Assembly: GCA_947627205.1 (NCBI GenBank)
Contig: CANQVE010000012.1
Coordinates: 1 to 54,885 of the forward strand
DNA: 54,885 bases
Source of the DNA: an uncultured Clostridia bacterium
GTDB lineage: Bacteria; Bacillota; Clostridia; Oscillospirales; Ruminococcaceae
Direction of reading: 5' to 3'
Below the pieces are notes generated by a model. It had not been told where the DNA came from, did no database searches, and was given only the letters and a program-made list of their open reading frames with translations. The position numbers and the translations under genes were made by a program. Positions 17,475 through 26,057 of this stretch are shown piece by piece. Position 1 is the first letter of the stretch; each line of letters starts with the position of its first letter.

Positions 17475-17958
17475 AAAAAATTAAAAAAACCGCTTTTCAA
17501 AACGGCTGATGTATGGTATAATGAAGAGGTTAGAGGCAAGAAATTCGGGGAGCTTTCGGGAGATAAAGGTTTTTGCTTTCGGAGAAAGAAGCAAGAGGCA
17601 AGAGTTTTAGCCGAAATGTTATTTGCCGAATAAAAGCCTATCTGTGGTTCTTATCAAACGCTACTTTTTTTAAATAACGTTAATTCGCCCTATCCCCCTA
17701 ACCCCCTTTCCCGGAGGGAAAGGGGGGAAGAATGCGGGGCGCTGCGCTCCCCGCACCCCTGCTGTCAGTTGACAGTGTACGCATTGAACGCTTCGCGTAC
17801 AACGCTGGGTACAGTATTCAGTAAGAGCGGAAAGGTAGTTCTTTTCAAACGTTGTTTCTTTAAATAACGTTTACTTGCCCTATCCCGCTGCCCCTGCCTC
17901 GCTGCGCGCTTTTACGAAACCCTGAAAAGTAACTTATTTATACAGACTGAGGAATTTT
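17475..17958. repeat. Repeat block before the 17959 gene
   Basis: 7-bp arrays of the AGAGGTTAG type lie at about 17526-17610. The module TAAATAACGTT...CGCCCTATCCCCCT followed by a CCCTTTCCC...GGGAAAGGG hairpin lies at about 17670-17770 and again, degenerate, at 17855-17910. A CAGTTGACAGTGTACG-type 7-bp array is at 17764-17825. The 3' end of structured element E (TTTATACAGACTGA) lies at 17937-17950, directly before the ribosome binding site of the next gene. No gene is seen. Confidence 0.75.
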
Positions 17959-18573
17959 ATGTCAAAAGCTAAGGAAATCTTTTTAAAACTTCTGCCGATG
18001 CTTATTGTTCTTGTATCAACGGGAATTTTTATTTTCGCGATAAAATTTGTTATCGGCATTTTTTACGATCCGAAAGACACCGTCTACGAAAAAACTTACG
18101 GCGACGAAAAGTTTGTTGTGGTTCAGTGCTATCAGAACCCGTCCAGCCACTATTATGTCTTTGCGGGGGATTATGTTTTCAACAGCGAGAATTACAACAA
18201 CGTTGCCTCGGAGCATGACAAAACGCACTTAAAGGACAACCCCATTGCCATTTTCACGCTCAACGAAACACCGCTCGACATGGAAAACACTGTCGTAAAG
18301 ACGCTGATAAGCTCTACCGAGCTTACCGCCATGCAATTCGGCGAGTTTGTCATTTACAGGCTCGAGGGAGAATATGGCGTATTTGCACCGCTCCGCGAAT
18401 TTAAAGAAAGCGCGACAAAGCGCAAGAACGATCTATACGTTGTAAGGCAATTGCTGAAAAACGAGCAATACAAGACATTCGACCTGCCGTCATGGGAAAG
18501 TGAAGCGGACTTTCTCAAAAACCTTGAGCTTATCGAATGGCACCTTGATACGGAATATATTGAGGACAACTGA
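17959..18573 (+). CDS. Membrane-anchored protein of unknown function
   Basis: I do not recognise this 204-aa protein. It has one N-terminal membrane helix (about residues 11-34, [20 protein letters not shown]). A mostly polar, aromatic- and acidic-rich outer part follows, with no Cys pair and no catalytic motif that I can see. GAGGA precedes the ATG. It ends 26 bp before lepA on the same strand and may be co-transcribed with it. The last base pairs of a copy of element E abut its ribosome binding site. Confidence 0.75.
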   Translation: MSKAKEIFLKLLPMLIVLVSTGIFIFAIKFVIGIFYDPKDTVYEKTYGDEKFVVVQCYQNPSSHYYVFAGDYVFNSENYNNVASEHDKTHLKDNPIAIFTLNETPLDMENTVVKTLISSTELTAMQFGEFVIYRLEGEYGVFAPLREFKESATKRKNDLYVVRQLLKNEQYKTFDLPSWESEADFLKNLELIEWHLDTEYIEDN

Positions 18574-18598
18574 CAGCATACAGAAAAGGAGAAAAACA

Positions 18599-20413
18599 TT
18601 GTCTGACAATTACCTTGATAAAATAAGAAACTTCTGCATAATCGCGCATATCGACCACGGAAAGTCAACTCTTGCCGACCGTATCTTAGAGCAGACCGAA
18701 ACAGTCGCTCTGCGCGATATGGAAGAACAACTGCTCGACAACATGGACATCGAGCGCGAAAGAGGGATAACCATAAAAGCCCGCGCCGTAAGGCTAAAAT
18801 ACAAGGCTGACGACGGCGAGGAGTATATTTTCAATCTTATAGACACTCCCGGTCATGTTGACTTTAACTATGAAGTTTCGCGGTCGCTTGTGGCATGCGA
18901 GGGGGCGGTGCTTATCGTTGACGCTTCGCAGGGAATTGAAGCGCAGACGCTTGCGAATACCTATCTTGCGGTTGAAAACGACCTCGAAGTCGTGCCTGTC
19001 GTAAACAAGATAGATTTGCCCTCGGCTCACCCCGAAGAAGTAAAGCATGAAATTGAGGACGTTATCGGCATTGAAGCAATGGACGCTCCCGAAATTTCCG
19101 CGAAAATGGGAATAAATATCCGCGCGGTCATGGAAGAGATCGTAAAGAAAATCCCTGCGCCAAAGGGCGATACAAATTCCCCGCTCAAAGCCCTTATCTT
19201 TGACAGCTATTACGACAGCTACAAGGGCGTTATCGTATATGTAAGAGTTAAAGAGGGCGAAGTAAAGCCGGGCGACAGAATTAAAATGATGGCTTCGGGC
19301 GCGGAATTTACCGTTGTTGAAACGGGATATATGGGCGCTACAGAGCTTGTTCCCGCGGGCGGTCTAAAAGCGGGAGAAGTCGGCTATATCGCCGCGTCAA
19401 TTAAATCCATAGGCGACACAAAGGTCGGCGACACCGTTACAAATGCCTCTAAGCCCGCGAGCGAAGCGCTCCCCGGCTACCGCGAGGTAAGCCCCATGGT
19501 GTTCAGCGGAATTTATCCCGCAGACGGCGCGAAATACGGCGATCTGCGCGACGCTCTTGAAAAATTGCAATTAAACGACGCGTCGCTGTCCTACGAGCCC
19601 GAAAGTTCCGTTGCGCTGGGATTTGGTTTCAGGTGCGGATTTTTAGGTTTATTGCACATGGACATTATTCAAGAGCGCATTGAACGAGAATATAACCTTG
19701 ACATTATAACTACCGCGCCGTCTGTTGTCTACAAAATTGAAATGACCGACGGCACGACAAAGATGATAGACAACCCCACAAACTACCCCGACACTTCGCT
19801 TATTGCTCAAAGCTACGAGCCTGTGGTGAATGCACACGTCTATTCTCCGTCGGAATACGTCGGGAGCATTATGGAGCTTTGCCAGAACAGGCGCGGTATT
19901 TTCAAGGACATGAAGTATATAGACGAAAAGCGCGTTGACCTGCACTATGAATTACCGCTCAACGAAATTGTCTACGACTTCTTCGACGTGCTGAAATCCA
20001 GAACTCGCGGTTATGCAAGCTATGATTACGAGATGAAAGGCTTTGAGCCGTCAAAGCTCGTAAAGCTCGATATTATGCTGAACGGCGAGGTTATAGACGC
20101 TTTGTCGTTTATAATTCACGCCGACAGCGCATACGAACGCGCGCGGAAAATGGCTGAAAAACTGAAAGAGCATATCCCGCGCCAGCTTTTTGAAATTCCC
20201 ATACAGGCGTGCATAGGCGGAAAGATAATCGCCCGCGAAACGATAAAAGCGCTCCGAAAAGACGTTCTCGCGAAGTGCTACGGCGGCGACATAACGCGAA
20301 AGAAAAAGCTCCTCGAAAAGCAGAAAGAGGGCAAAAAGCGCATGCGTCAGTTCGGAACGGTAGCCGTTCCGCAGGAGGCGTTTATGGCAGTATTAAAGCT
20401 CGAGGACGACTGA
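18599..20413 (+). CDS. lepA: Elongation factor 4 (LepA) GTPase
   Basis: Ribosome-associated translational GTPase. 604 aa from a TTG start at 18599 with AAAAGGAG 7-8 nt upstream; the frame is open further upstream but overlaps the previous gene. It shows G1 [15 protein letters not shown]3 [11 protein letters not shown] and G4 NKIDLP, and the LepA-specific C-terminal domain ending [16 protein letters not shown]. The stop overlaps the hemW ATG (TGATG). lepA-hemW is a conserved Firmicute pair. Confidence 0.97.
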   Translation: MSDNYLDKIRNFCIIAHIDHGKSTLADRILEQTETVALRDMEEQLLDNMDIERERGITIKARAVRLKYKADDGEEYIFNLIDTPGHVDFNYEVSRSLVACEGAVLIVDASQGIEAQTLANTYLAVENDLEVVPVVNKIDLPSAHPEEVKHEIEDVIGIEAMDAPEISAKMGINIRAVMEEIVKKIPAPKGDTNSPLKALIFDSYYDSYKGVIVYVRVKEGEVKPGDRIKMMASGAEFTVVETGYMGATELVPAGGLKAGEVGYIAASIKSIGDTKVGDTVTNASKPASEALPGYREVSPMVFSGIYPADGAKYGDLRDALEKLQLNDASLSYEPESSVALGFGFRCGFLGLLHMDIIQERIEREYNLDIITTAPSVVYKIEMTDGTTKMIDNPTNYPDTSLIAQSYEPVVNAHVYSPSEYVGSIMELCQNRRGIFKDMKYIDEKRVDLHYELPLNEIVYDFFDVLKSRTRGYASYDYEMKGFEPSKLVKLDIMLNGEVIDALSFIIHADSAYERARKMAEKLKEHIPRQLFEIPIQACIGGKIIARETIKALRKDVLAKCYGGDITRKKKLLEKQKEGKKRMRQFGTVAVPQEAFMAVLKLEDD

Positions 20414-21465
20414 TGAGGGGATTATATATCCATGTTCCGTTCTGTGTGAAAAAATGCCCGTATTGCGATTTTTATTCACTGCCGTTTTCCGAAAGCCGAG
20501 CCGAGGAATATAAAAACGCCGTTGTCCTAAATCTTGCGCGTTATAATAATGAGCAATTCGACACGGTCTATTTCGGCGGCGGAACGCCCTCACTTCTTTA
20601 CAAGTATATTGCCGAAATATTAAGCAATGTCAATTACACTTGCAACGCCGAGATAACCGCAGAATGCAACCCCGAAAGCGCAAGCGAAGATGTTTTAGGC
20701 GGGCTGAAACATGCGGGAATAAACCGCCTTTCAATAGGCGTTCAGTCGCTGAATAACAGCGAGCTTCTCGCCCTCGGCAGAAAGCACAGCGCAGAAGAAG
20801 CGAAAAATGCTGTATTGCTCGCAAATAAAGCGGGTTTTGAAAATATCTCGGCTGATATTATGCTGGGGGTTTTAAATCAGACAGAGCGTTCTCTTGAACA
20901 AACGATAGACGAGCTTTGCAGGCTTCCGATAACTCATGTTTCGGCGTATCTGCTGAAAATAGAAGAAAATACGGTTTTCGGAAAGAATTACGCAGAAATT
21001 GCCGAAAAATTGCCGAATGAGGACAAGCAGGCAGAGCTATATCTTACGGCAGTTGAGGCTCTCGAAAAGCGCAGTTTTAAACAATACGAAATAAGCAACT
21101 TTGCGAAATCGGGCTGTGAAAGCCGTCACAATCTGAAATATTGGCGCGCGGAGGAATATGTCGGGATAGGTCCGTCGGCTCACTCTTATTATAAGGGAAA
21201 GCGTTTTGCAGTGCCGAAAAGGCTCGGCAAATTCCTCGAGGCCGAGTTTCAGACCGAGGAAATAACCGAGGAATTTCCCGACCGCGAAGAAGAGCGGATA
21301 ATGCTCGGTTTAAGGCTCTGCGAGGGGATAGAGCTTACGGAAGAAATAACCGCTCGGCTTAAATTTATCCCGCGGGAATATTACAAGCTGTCGGACGGAA
21401 AGTTGTCGCTTACGCCGAAAGGGTTTCTGGTGTCGAATGAGATAATAGCCGAGCTTATAGAATAA
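20413..21465 (+). CDS. hemW: HemW-type radical SAM protein
   Basis: Radical SAM protein related to oxygen-independent coproporphyrinogen oxidase, in bacteria implicated in heme handling. 350 aa. Cx3Cx2C cluster motif at C11, C15, C18 (PFCVKKCPYCDF), the GGGTPS SAM-binding motif and NPES further on. The ATG overlaps the lepA stop. The true HemN marker before the first Cys is absent, so HemW is preferred. hrcA-grpE-dnaK, which often follow, are not here. Confidence 0.93.
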   Translation: MRGLYIHVPFCVKKCPYCDFYSLPFSESRAEEYKNAVVLNLARYNNEQFDTVYFGGGTPSLLYKYIAEILSNVNYTCNAEITAECNPESASEDVLGGLKHAGINRLSIGVQSLNNSELLALGRKHSAEEAKNAVLLANKAGFENISADIMLGVLNQTERSLEQTIDELCRLPITHVSAYLLKIEENTVFGKNYAEIAEKLPNEDKQAELYLTAVEALEKRSFKQYEISNFAKSGCESRHNLKYWRAEEYVGIGPSAHSYYKGKRFAVPKRLGKFLEAEFQTEEITEEFPDREEERIMLGLRLCEGIELTEEITARLKFIPREYYKLSDGKLSLTPKGFLVSNEIIAELIE

Positions 21466-21500
21466 CCAGCGGACAGAAACAATCTGTCCGCTGGTTTTTA
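21466..21500 (+). terminator. Terminator after hemW
   Basis: AACCAGCGGACAGA pairs with TCTGTCCGCTGGTT, followed by TTTTA. It lies directly between the convergent hemW and LRR gene stops. Confidence 0.92.
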
Positions 21501-22544
21501 TCAACCATTGTTTACGGATTTATAAAAGTCTTCAATATGCGCATAATTATAAGTTTTGCCCTTATACTCTACTTTTATTTTTTCAGCTCCTGCAAATGCA
21601 CCGTCACCGATTTCCATAATGTCGCCAAGAATTTTTACGCTTGTTAAATTTGTGCAATTTGCAAACGCAGACTCGCCGATTTCCATTATCAAGTCGCTGA
21701 TCTCTACGCTTTTTAAATTATAGCAATCTTTAAACGCCGTATCGGAAATAATAGCTATGTTGCTAGGAATAATAATACTTTCTATATCGCATTTGCTGAA
21801 TGCATTTACTCCTATGTCGGTTGCGCTTTCGGGAATAGAATATGTATTGCCTTTTGCATTAGGATAAGCTATCAAACTTGTTTTATCTTTGCTGAACAAA
21901 ACTCCGTCCAAAGAACAGAACGTTTCATTATTTTCAGAAACTTCTATACTGCTTAAATTTATACAATTTTCAAACGTTTCATTTCCTATTTCGCTTACGC
22001 TGTCGGGAATGATTATAGCTGTTAGATCATAGCATGACATAAAAGCTCCGAATCCTATGGTTTCAAGAGATTTGGACAGCGTTACGCTTTTAAGACTTCC
22101 ACAATTGTCAAATGAATAGTTTCCTATTTCAGTTACACTGTCGGGAATTTCTATACTTTCAAGTTTTTCGCAATTCTGAAAAGCATACATTTCGATTTCA
22201 ACTACCGTTTCGGGGATCACAACTTTTGTAAGATCTTTGCATTTGCTGAACGCAAACTTTCCAATACTTGTAACCCCATACGGAATTTCTATTTCTGTCG
22301 CTTTTTCTCCCTTTGCTGTAGCGCTTTCGACAATATTGTCCTTAATGTTCAGATATTCTGTACTTTCAACTATTGTCGGGGCTTCGCTTGTATCAGGCTC
22401 GGAATTTGTAGATGAATTTTCTTTGTCTGAAACAATAGAGCTGTCAGAACTGTCATCTCCTACCAGCGCATTTCTAACCGCACCAACAATTACCATAACC
22501 AGCACAATTCCTACCACTATAAATATTATTTTTTTCTTATCCAT
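21501..22544 (-). CDS. Membrane-anchored BspA-type leucine-rich-repeat protein
   Basis: Surface protein of 347 aa. An N-terminal membrane helix (about residues 5-27) without a lipobox is followed by a Ser/Asp/Glu linker (30-65). From about residue 75 onward there is an array of roughly ten LRR_5 repeats of 23-residue type with the core IP.SVTEIG..AF..C..L. Such proteins act in adhesion or binding in gut bacteria; here that is inference. ATG chosen at 22544 because AAGGAGG lies 9 nt upstream. The frame continues 28 codons further into the leader, but that part is the terminator hairpin. Expression is probably controlled by the leader at 22570-22731. Confidence 0.9.
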   Translation of the reverse strand: MDKKKIIFIVVGIVLVMVIVGAVRNALVGDDSSDSSIVSDKENSSTNSEPDTSEAPTIVESTEYLNIKDNIVESATAKGEKATEIEIPYGVTSIGKFAFSKCKDLTKVVIPETVVEIEMYAFQNCEKLESIEIPDSVTEIGNYSFDNCGSLKSVTLSKSLETIGFGAFMSCYDLTAIIIPDSVSEIGNETFENCINLSSIEVSENNETFCSLDGVLFSKDKTSLIAYPNAKGNTYSIPESATDIGVNAFSKCDIESIIIPSNIAIISDTAFKDCYNLKSVEISDLIMEIGESAFANCTNLTSVKILGDIMEIGDGAFAGAEKIKVEYKGKTYNYAHIEDFYKSVNNG

Positions 22545-22569
22545 TTTCGTATCCTCCTTAAATATTGAC

Positions 22570-22731
22570 AAAAAATGCGCAGCCGAAGCTGCGCACCGTA
22601 AAAACGCAAGCTCCGATTGCTGCGACACAATTTTCCCGTCAACTTAGAAAAAGCACACGAAAATAGAGCCCACACTTTTACCATGGTAAAAGTGTACACT
22701 TTTTCTAAATTGACTATTCAATTGTGTCGCA
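22570..22731 (-). promoter_or_regulatory. Riboswitch-like leader of the LRR gene, copy A
   Basis: Read on the minus strand. GCGACACAATT at the predicted transcript start pairs with AATTGTGTCGC (22720-22730 with 22622-22632). Inside lies a 16-bp stem (GTCAATTTAGAAAAAG with CTTTTTCTAAGTTGAC) capped by a perfect ACACTTTTACCATGG palindrome arm. Then comes GCAGCAATCGGAGC (22610-22623), followed by a terminator with a UUCG loop (TGCGCAGC / GCTGCGCA, 22576-22595) and TTTTTT. The GCAGC and CGGAGC parts can instead pair with GCTGC and GCTTCG of the terminator. The same layout precedes the LRR lipoprotein gene (36472-36630). I do not recognise the class. Confidence 0.8.
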
Positions 22732-22736
22732 AGTAA

Positions 22737-22765
22737 ATTATAGCATACTTTTATACATTTGTCAA
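22737..22765 (-). promoter_or_regulatory. Promoter of the LRR gene leader
   Basis: On the minus strand, TTGACA (22760-22765) and TATAAT (22737-22742), spacer 17 bp. The first stem strand begins 6-7 nt after the -10. Confidence 0.9.
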
Positions 22766-22788
22766 TACTTTCCCTATGCGTAAAAGTA

Positions 22789-23290
22789 AACAAACCCACC
22801 CTCATCGGGCGGGTTACTTTTGCTTGTATAAAAAACTATTTGTGGTTCTTTTCAAACTTTATTTCTCTCAATAACGTTATCTCGCTCTATCCTTTTAGAA
22901 GTTAGAGGTTAGAGGCAAGAGACAAGAGTTTAAGCCGAAAGGCTGTTTGCTGAATAAAACGTACAAAAACCCATTTGTTGTCCTCTTTAAACGTTTTTTT
23001 GCTAAATAACGTTAATTCGCCCTATCCCCCTAACCCCCTTTCCCGAGGGGAAAGGGGGAAAATTGCAGGGCGCTGCGCGCCCTGCACCCGCCCGTTTAGA
23101 GGTTAGAGGCAAGAGACAAGAGTTTAAGCCGAAAGGCTGTTTGCTGAATAAAACGTACAAAAACCCATTTGTTGTCCTTTTCAGGCGAAATTTCCTTAAA
23201 TAACGTTTACTCGCTCTGCACCCGCCATTCTAGAGGTTATAGACAAGAAATAAGAGGCAAGAGTCTTTAAACTCTTACCTCTCTTGTTTT
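22789..23290. repeat. Repeat block downstream of dgkA
   Basis: A GC hairpin AACCCACC / GGCGGGTT at 22794-22816 could end the phoH-dgkA operon. It is followed by two copies, about 194 bp apart, of a unit with 7-bp arrays (AGAGGCAAGAGACAAGAG) and a CCCATTTGTTGTCCT end (from about 22907 and 23101). Between them is the CGCCCTATCCCCCT / CCCTTTCCC hairpin module with a GCAGGGCGC / GCGCCCTGC stem (about 23020-23090). No gene is seen. Confidence 0.75.
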
Positions 23291-23308
23291 TCAGTGTATA
23301 CTGCCTGT

Positions 23309-23782
23309 TCACTCGTCATCATTTATTTTTTTCTTAATTATCTCGGGCACTACTATAAATATCATCACTGCCGCCGCGACAACGGCTGCCGCCAGCAAAG
23401 CCCTTATCGGATCGGAAAAGAACTTCGCGATCCTGCCAAACAACCCCTCGCTCCAAAAGAGCTTTAACCCGACAAACACCGCCATGATCGAAATAATGAG
23501 CGACGCTCCCGCGGCGCAGTCCTTTACGTTTTGTATAAGCTCGTCCTTTTCACGGCAGACCTTGTTTGCTAATCGTTCGATCGCCGTGTTCAACCCCTCA
23601 ACGCTAAGCACTGCCCCCATAGTCAGAAGAAAAACTCCCCACTCTGCGTCCGACAGATAGCAGAACACTCTCGCAAACAACGACATGAGCGTGCCTATAA
23701 ACATCATTACCCTAAAATTTGTTCCATACGCGATTTCGACCATTCCGCGTCCCGCATAGTAAAAACTTTTAAAAAATTTCAT
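23309..23782 (-). CDS. DgkA-family lipid kinase (diacylglycerol/undecaprenol kinase)
   Basis: Small integral membrane kinase, 157 aa. Two central hydrophobic helices flank the family motif EGLNTAIERLANKVC, followed by KDCAAGASLI. Gram-positive members mainly phosphorylate undecaprenol; the substrate here is not shown. The C-terminus carries an extra helix (about 128-150, ALLAAAVVAAAVMIF) beyond the usual core. It overlaps ybeY by 4 bp (ATGA). ybeY-dgkA adjacency is normal in Firmicutes. Confidence 0.9.
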   Translation of the reverse strand: MKFFKSFYYAGRGMVEIAYGTNFRVMMFIGTLMSLFARVFCYLSDAEWGVFLLTMGAVLSVEGLNTAIERLANKVCREKDELIQNVKDCAAGASLIISIMAVFVGLKLFWSEGLFGRIAKFFSDPIRALLAAAVVAAAVMIFIVVPEIIKKKINDDE

Positions 23783-24249
23783 CTCGTTATCCCCAGCTTC
23801 TCTAAAACTTTTTCCTGCTTTTGAAACATCTCTTTTTCCTCTTCGGGCGTTTCATGGTCATAGCCCAAAAGATGAAAGAGCGAATGCGTGATAAGAAAAG
23901 CAACTTCCCGCTTTAACGAATGCCCGTATTCTTCAGCCTGCACCACCGCTTTTTCCAGCGAAATAACTATATCCCCGAGCAGTATCGCGTCATTGTCACA
24001 GTTTACTTCAAACCCGTTTTCGTCGCCCAGCGGAAACGAAAGCACGTCCGTTTCGCGGTCAATGTTGCGGTGGAGTTTATTAAGCTCGTGTATCCGCTCA
24101 TTGTCAACAAACGTTGCAGAAACTTCGGCGTCGTCCTCTATTTCTTCCTCTTTGAGAGCCTCTTTCGTGCAGTCCTCTATAAGACTTTCCGCAGGAAAAT
24201 CAAGTTTTATTTTGTCCTGCTCGTCGCTGAAATCAATGTAAATCTTCAT
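23779..24249 (-). CDS. ybeY: Endoribonuclease YbeY
   Basis: Zinc-dependent RNase involved in 16S rRNA 3'-end maturation and ribosome quality control. The 156-aa product has the diagnostic Hx3Hx5H metal site HSLFHLLGYDH (about residues 121-131) and the upstream TDVLSFPL strand. It lies between the methyltransferase and dgkA genes. The usual phoH-ybeY adjacency is interrupted by one gene here. Confidence 0.96.
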   Translation of the reverse strand: MKIYIDFSDEQDKIKLDFPAESLIEDCTKEALKEEEIEDDAEVSATFVDNERIHELNKLHRNIDRETDVLSFPLGDENGFEVNCDNDAILLGDIVISLEKAVVQAEEYGHSLKREVAFLITHSLFHLLGYDHETPEEEKEMFQKQEKVLEKLGITR

Positions 24250-24258
24250 GACCGCTCC

Positions 24259-25032
24259 TCATTTTTTCACGGCAGTAAAAAACAGCCTCGGAAATCTGAA
24301 AATGACTTCTCCGTTTTTCTGCTTTGTATATTCCTTTTCAAGCTGTGCGCGTATCTCACCGAGAAAAACTTCGCTTTCGGCATCGGAGAGCGCTTCAAGA
24401 TACGGCTTCAGGCCCGTTGACTTATACCATTCTATTATGCTTTCAGCGCCCGCCATTCTGTGGAAATAAACCGTTCTCCACATTTCAAAATCGTCCGTAA
24501 GCTCCGACAGAATATCGAAATATTCTCCGTCGGAAAGCGTGTAAAAAATACGCGTGTTTGTAAATTTTCCGCGCCATTTTCCGCTGTTTACGGTCTTTGC
24601 TATAATTTTATGTATAGGCTCTTCAAACTGAACGGGTATCTGAACGGCTAAAACGCCGTCTTTTTTCAGCATTGAAAACAAGTTCGGGATAAGCCGAGCG
24701 TGGTTTGGTATCCATTGTAAACAAGCGTTTGAAAATACAACGTCAAATTTTTCTTCAAACTCTTTAAGCTCCCCGCCTGCGTCAAGACTTATGAACTCGC
24801 ATTCGGGAACGTTTTTCCGAGCGCTTTCGAGCATATTTTCACTGTTGTCCGCGCCGATAATATGCGCATTCGGAAAGCGATCTTTAAGCACTTTCGTGCT
24901 GTTTCCGGGACCGCACCCTATGTCGATGATTTCGCGCGGAGCTTTTGATGTTATCCTCTCTGCAAGGTCAACAGAGGGCTGTGTCCTCTGCGCCTTGAAC
25001 CTCAAGTATTGCTCACTGTTCCAATCACTCAC
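24259..25032 (-). CDS. Class I SAM-dependent methyltransferase, Tam-like
   Basis: 257-aa Rossmann-fold methyltransferase. Motif I is DIGCGPGNST (about residue 37), motif II GADNSENML, motif IV FSNACLQWIP. The sequence WNSEQYLRFKAQRTQP at the N-terminus and the overall length resemble trans-aconitate 2-methyltransferase. The substrate is not proven. It overlaps phoH by 4 bp (ATGA) and lies 9 bp before ybeY, so it is co-translated within a housekeeping operon where it is not usually found. Confidence 0.85.
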   Translation of the reverse strand: MSDWNSEQYLRFKAQRTQPSVDLAERITSKAPREIIDIGCGPGNSTKVLKDRFPNAHIIGADNSENMLESARKNVPECEFISLDAGGELKEFEEKFDVVFSNACLQWIPNHARLIPNLFSMLKKDGVLAVQIPVQFEEPIHKIIAKTVNSGKWRGKFTNTRIFYTLSDGEYFDILSELTDDFEMWRTVYFHRMAGAESIIEWYKSTGLKPYLEALSDAESEVFLGEIRAQLEKEYTKQKNGEVIFRFPRLFFTAVKK

Positions 25033-26015
25033 TGTCTTTTTCTCCTGTTTCTTCTCTCGTCCTGCTCGGCATATTCGGCATACGCTTTTACAATATCCTG
25101 AACGAGCCTGTGACGGACAACGTCCTTTTCCGTAAACAAATTCTGCCCTATGTCGTCAACATTTTTGAGAATTTTCAGCGCCTCTACAAGCCCCGACTTT
25201 TTCGTTTCGGGGAGATCTATCTGCGTTACGTCGCCCGTTATTACCATTTTCGAGTTGAACCCGAGACGCGTTAAAAACATTTTCATCTGCTCGCGGGTTG
25301 TGTTCTGCGCTTCGTCAAGGATTATAAAGCTGTCATCGAGAGTTCTTCCGCGCATATACGCGAGCGGTGCGACTTCTATAACTCCTCTCTCGTGGAGTTT
25401 TGTAAAGCTCTCCTGTCCGAGCATTTCAAAAAGCGCGTCATAAAGCGGTCTTAAATACGGATCTACCTTGTTCTGGAGGTCGCCGGGGAGAAAACCGAGC
25501 TTTTCGCCTGCTTCTACGGCGGGGCGGGTGAGAATTATTCGCTGAACTTGCTTTTGCTTAAAGGCAGTAACGGCGAGCGCAACAGCAAGATACGTTTTTC
25601 CCGTACCCGCAGGACCTACGCCGAAAGTAATGGTGTTTTTTCGGATAAGGTCGCAGTATTTCTTCTGCCCGACGGTTTTCGGCTTTATGGGCTTTCCTGC
25701 GTATGAAACGCAGACGCAGTCGCCCGAAACAGACGCTATTTCATTTTCCGAGCCCTCGTTTACCATTGCGATTGCATACCTCACTTGCTGTTCTTCTATG
25801 GGTTCATTGCGGTCGTAGTAACCGCAGAGGGATTTAACGGCTTTTGAGGCGTTGTTTACGGAAAGCTCGTCCTCTCCGCAGATCTTGACTTCCTCGCCGC
25901 GGGAGAAAATGGTGACGGAAAATGCCTTTTGAATAAGGTTTATGTTTTTGTCGAGGTCGCCGAATACTGCGCTTATCTGCTCGGCACTGTCTGTAATTAT
26001 GGTTTTTTCAATCAT
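25029..26015 (-). CDS. phoH: PhoH-family ATPase (YbeZ type)
   Basis: Cytoplasmic ATPase, probably RNA-related and a partner of YbeY. 328 aa from the ATG at 26015, chosen because the family N-terminus starts here and AGG lies 8-10 nt upstream. A KH-like N domain is followed by Walker A GPAGTGKT (about residue 134), Walker B IILDEAQN (about 230) and MVITGDVTQIDLP. First gene of phoH-methyltransferase-ybeY-dgkA. Confidence 0.95.
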   Translation of the reverse strand: MIEKTIITDSAEQISAVFGDLDKNINLIQKAFSVTIFSRGEEVKICGEDELSVNNASKAVKSLCGYYDRNEPIEEQQVRYAIAMVNEGSENEIASVSGDCVCVSYAGKPIKPKTVGQKKYCDLIRKNTITFGVGPAGTGKTYLAVALAVTAFKQKQVQRIILTRPAVEAGEKLGFLPGDLQNKVDPYLRPLYDALFEMLGQESFTKLHERGVIEVAPLAYMRGRTLDDSFIILDEAQNTTREQMKMFLTRLGFNSKMVITGDVTQIDLPETKKSGLVEALKILKNVDDIGQNLFTEKDVVRHRLVQDIVKAYAEYAEQDERRNRRKRQ

Positions 26016-26057
26016 AAATAACCTATCCTTTTTTGACCGCGCCGCAAGGTGCGACAC

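Noticed and set aside
17403-17633. 76-codon + strand frame after the ylxM promoter
   Set aside because: Runs through the promoter and a 7-bp array, with no ribosome binding site.
20209-20412. N-terminal extension of hemW
   Set aside because: Overlaps the end of lepA in another frame; the ATG overlapping the lepA stop starts exactly at the family N-terminus.
22545-22628. N-terminal extension of the LRR protein by 28 codons
   Set aside because: It would translate the terminator hairpin and antiterminator segment; the ATG at 22544 has an ideal AAGGAGG.
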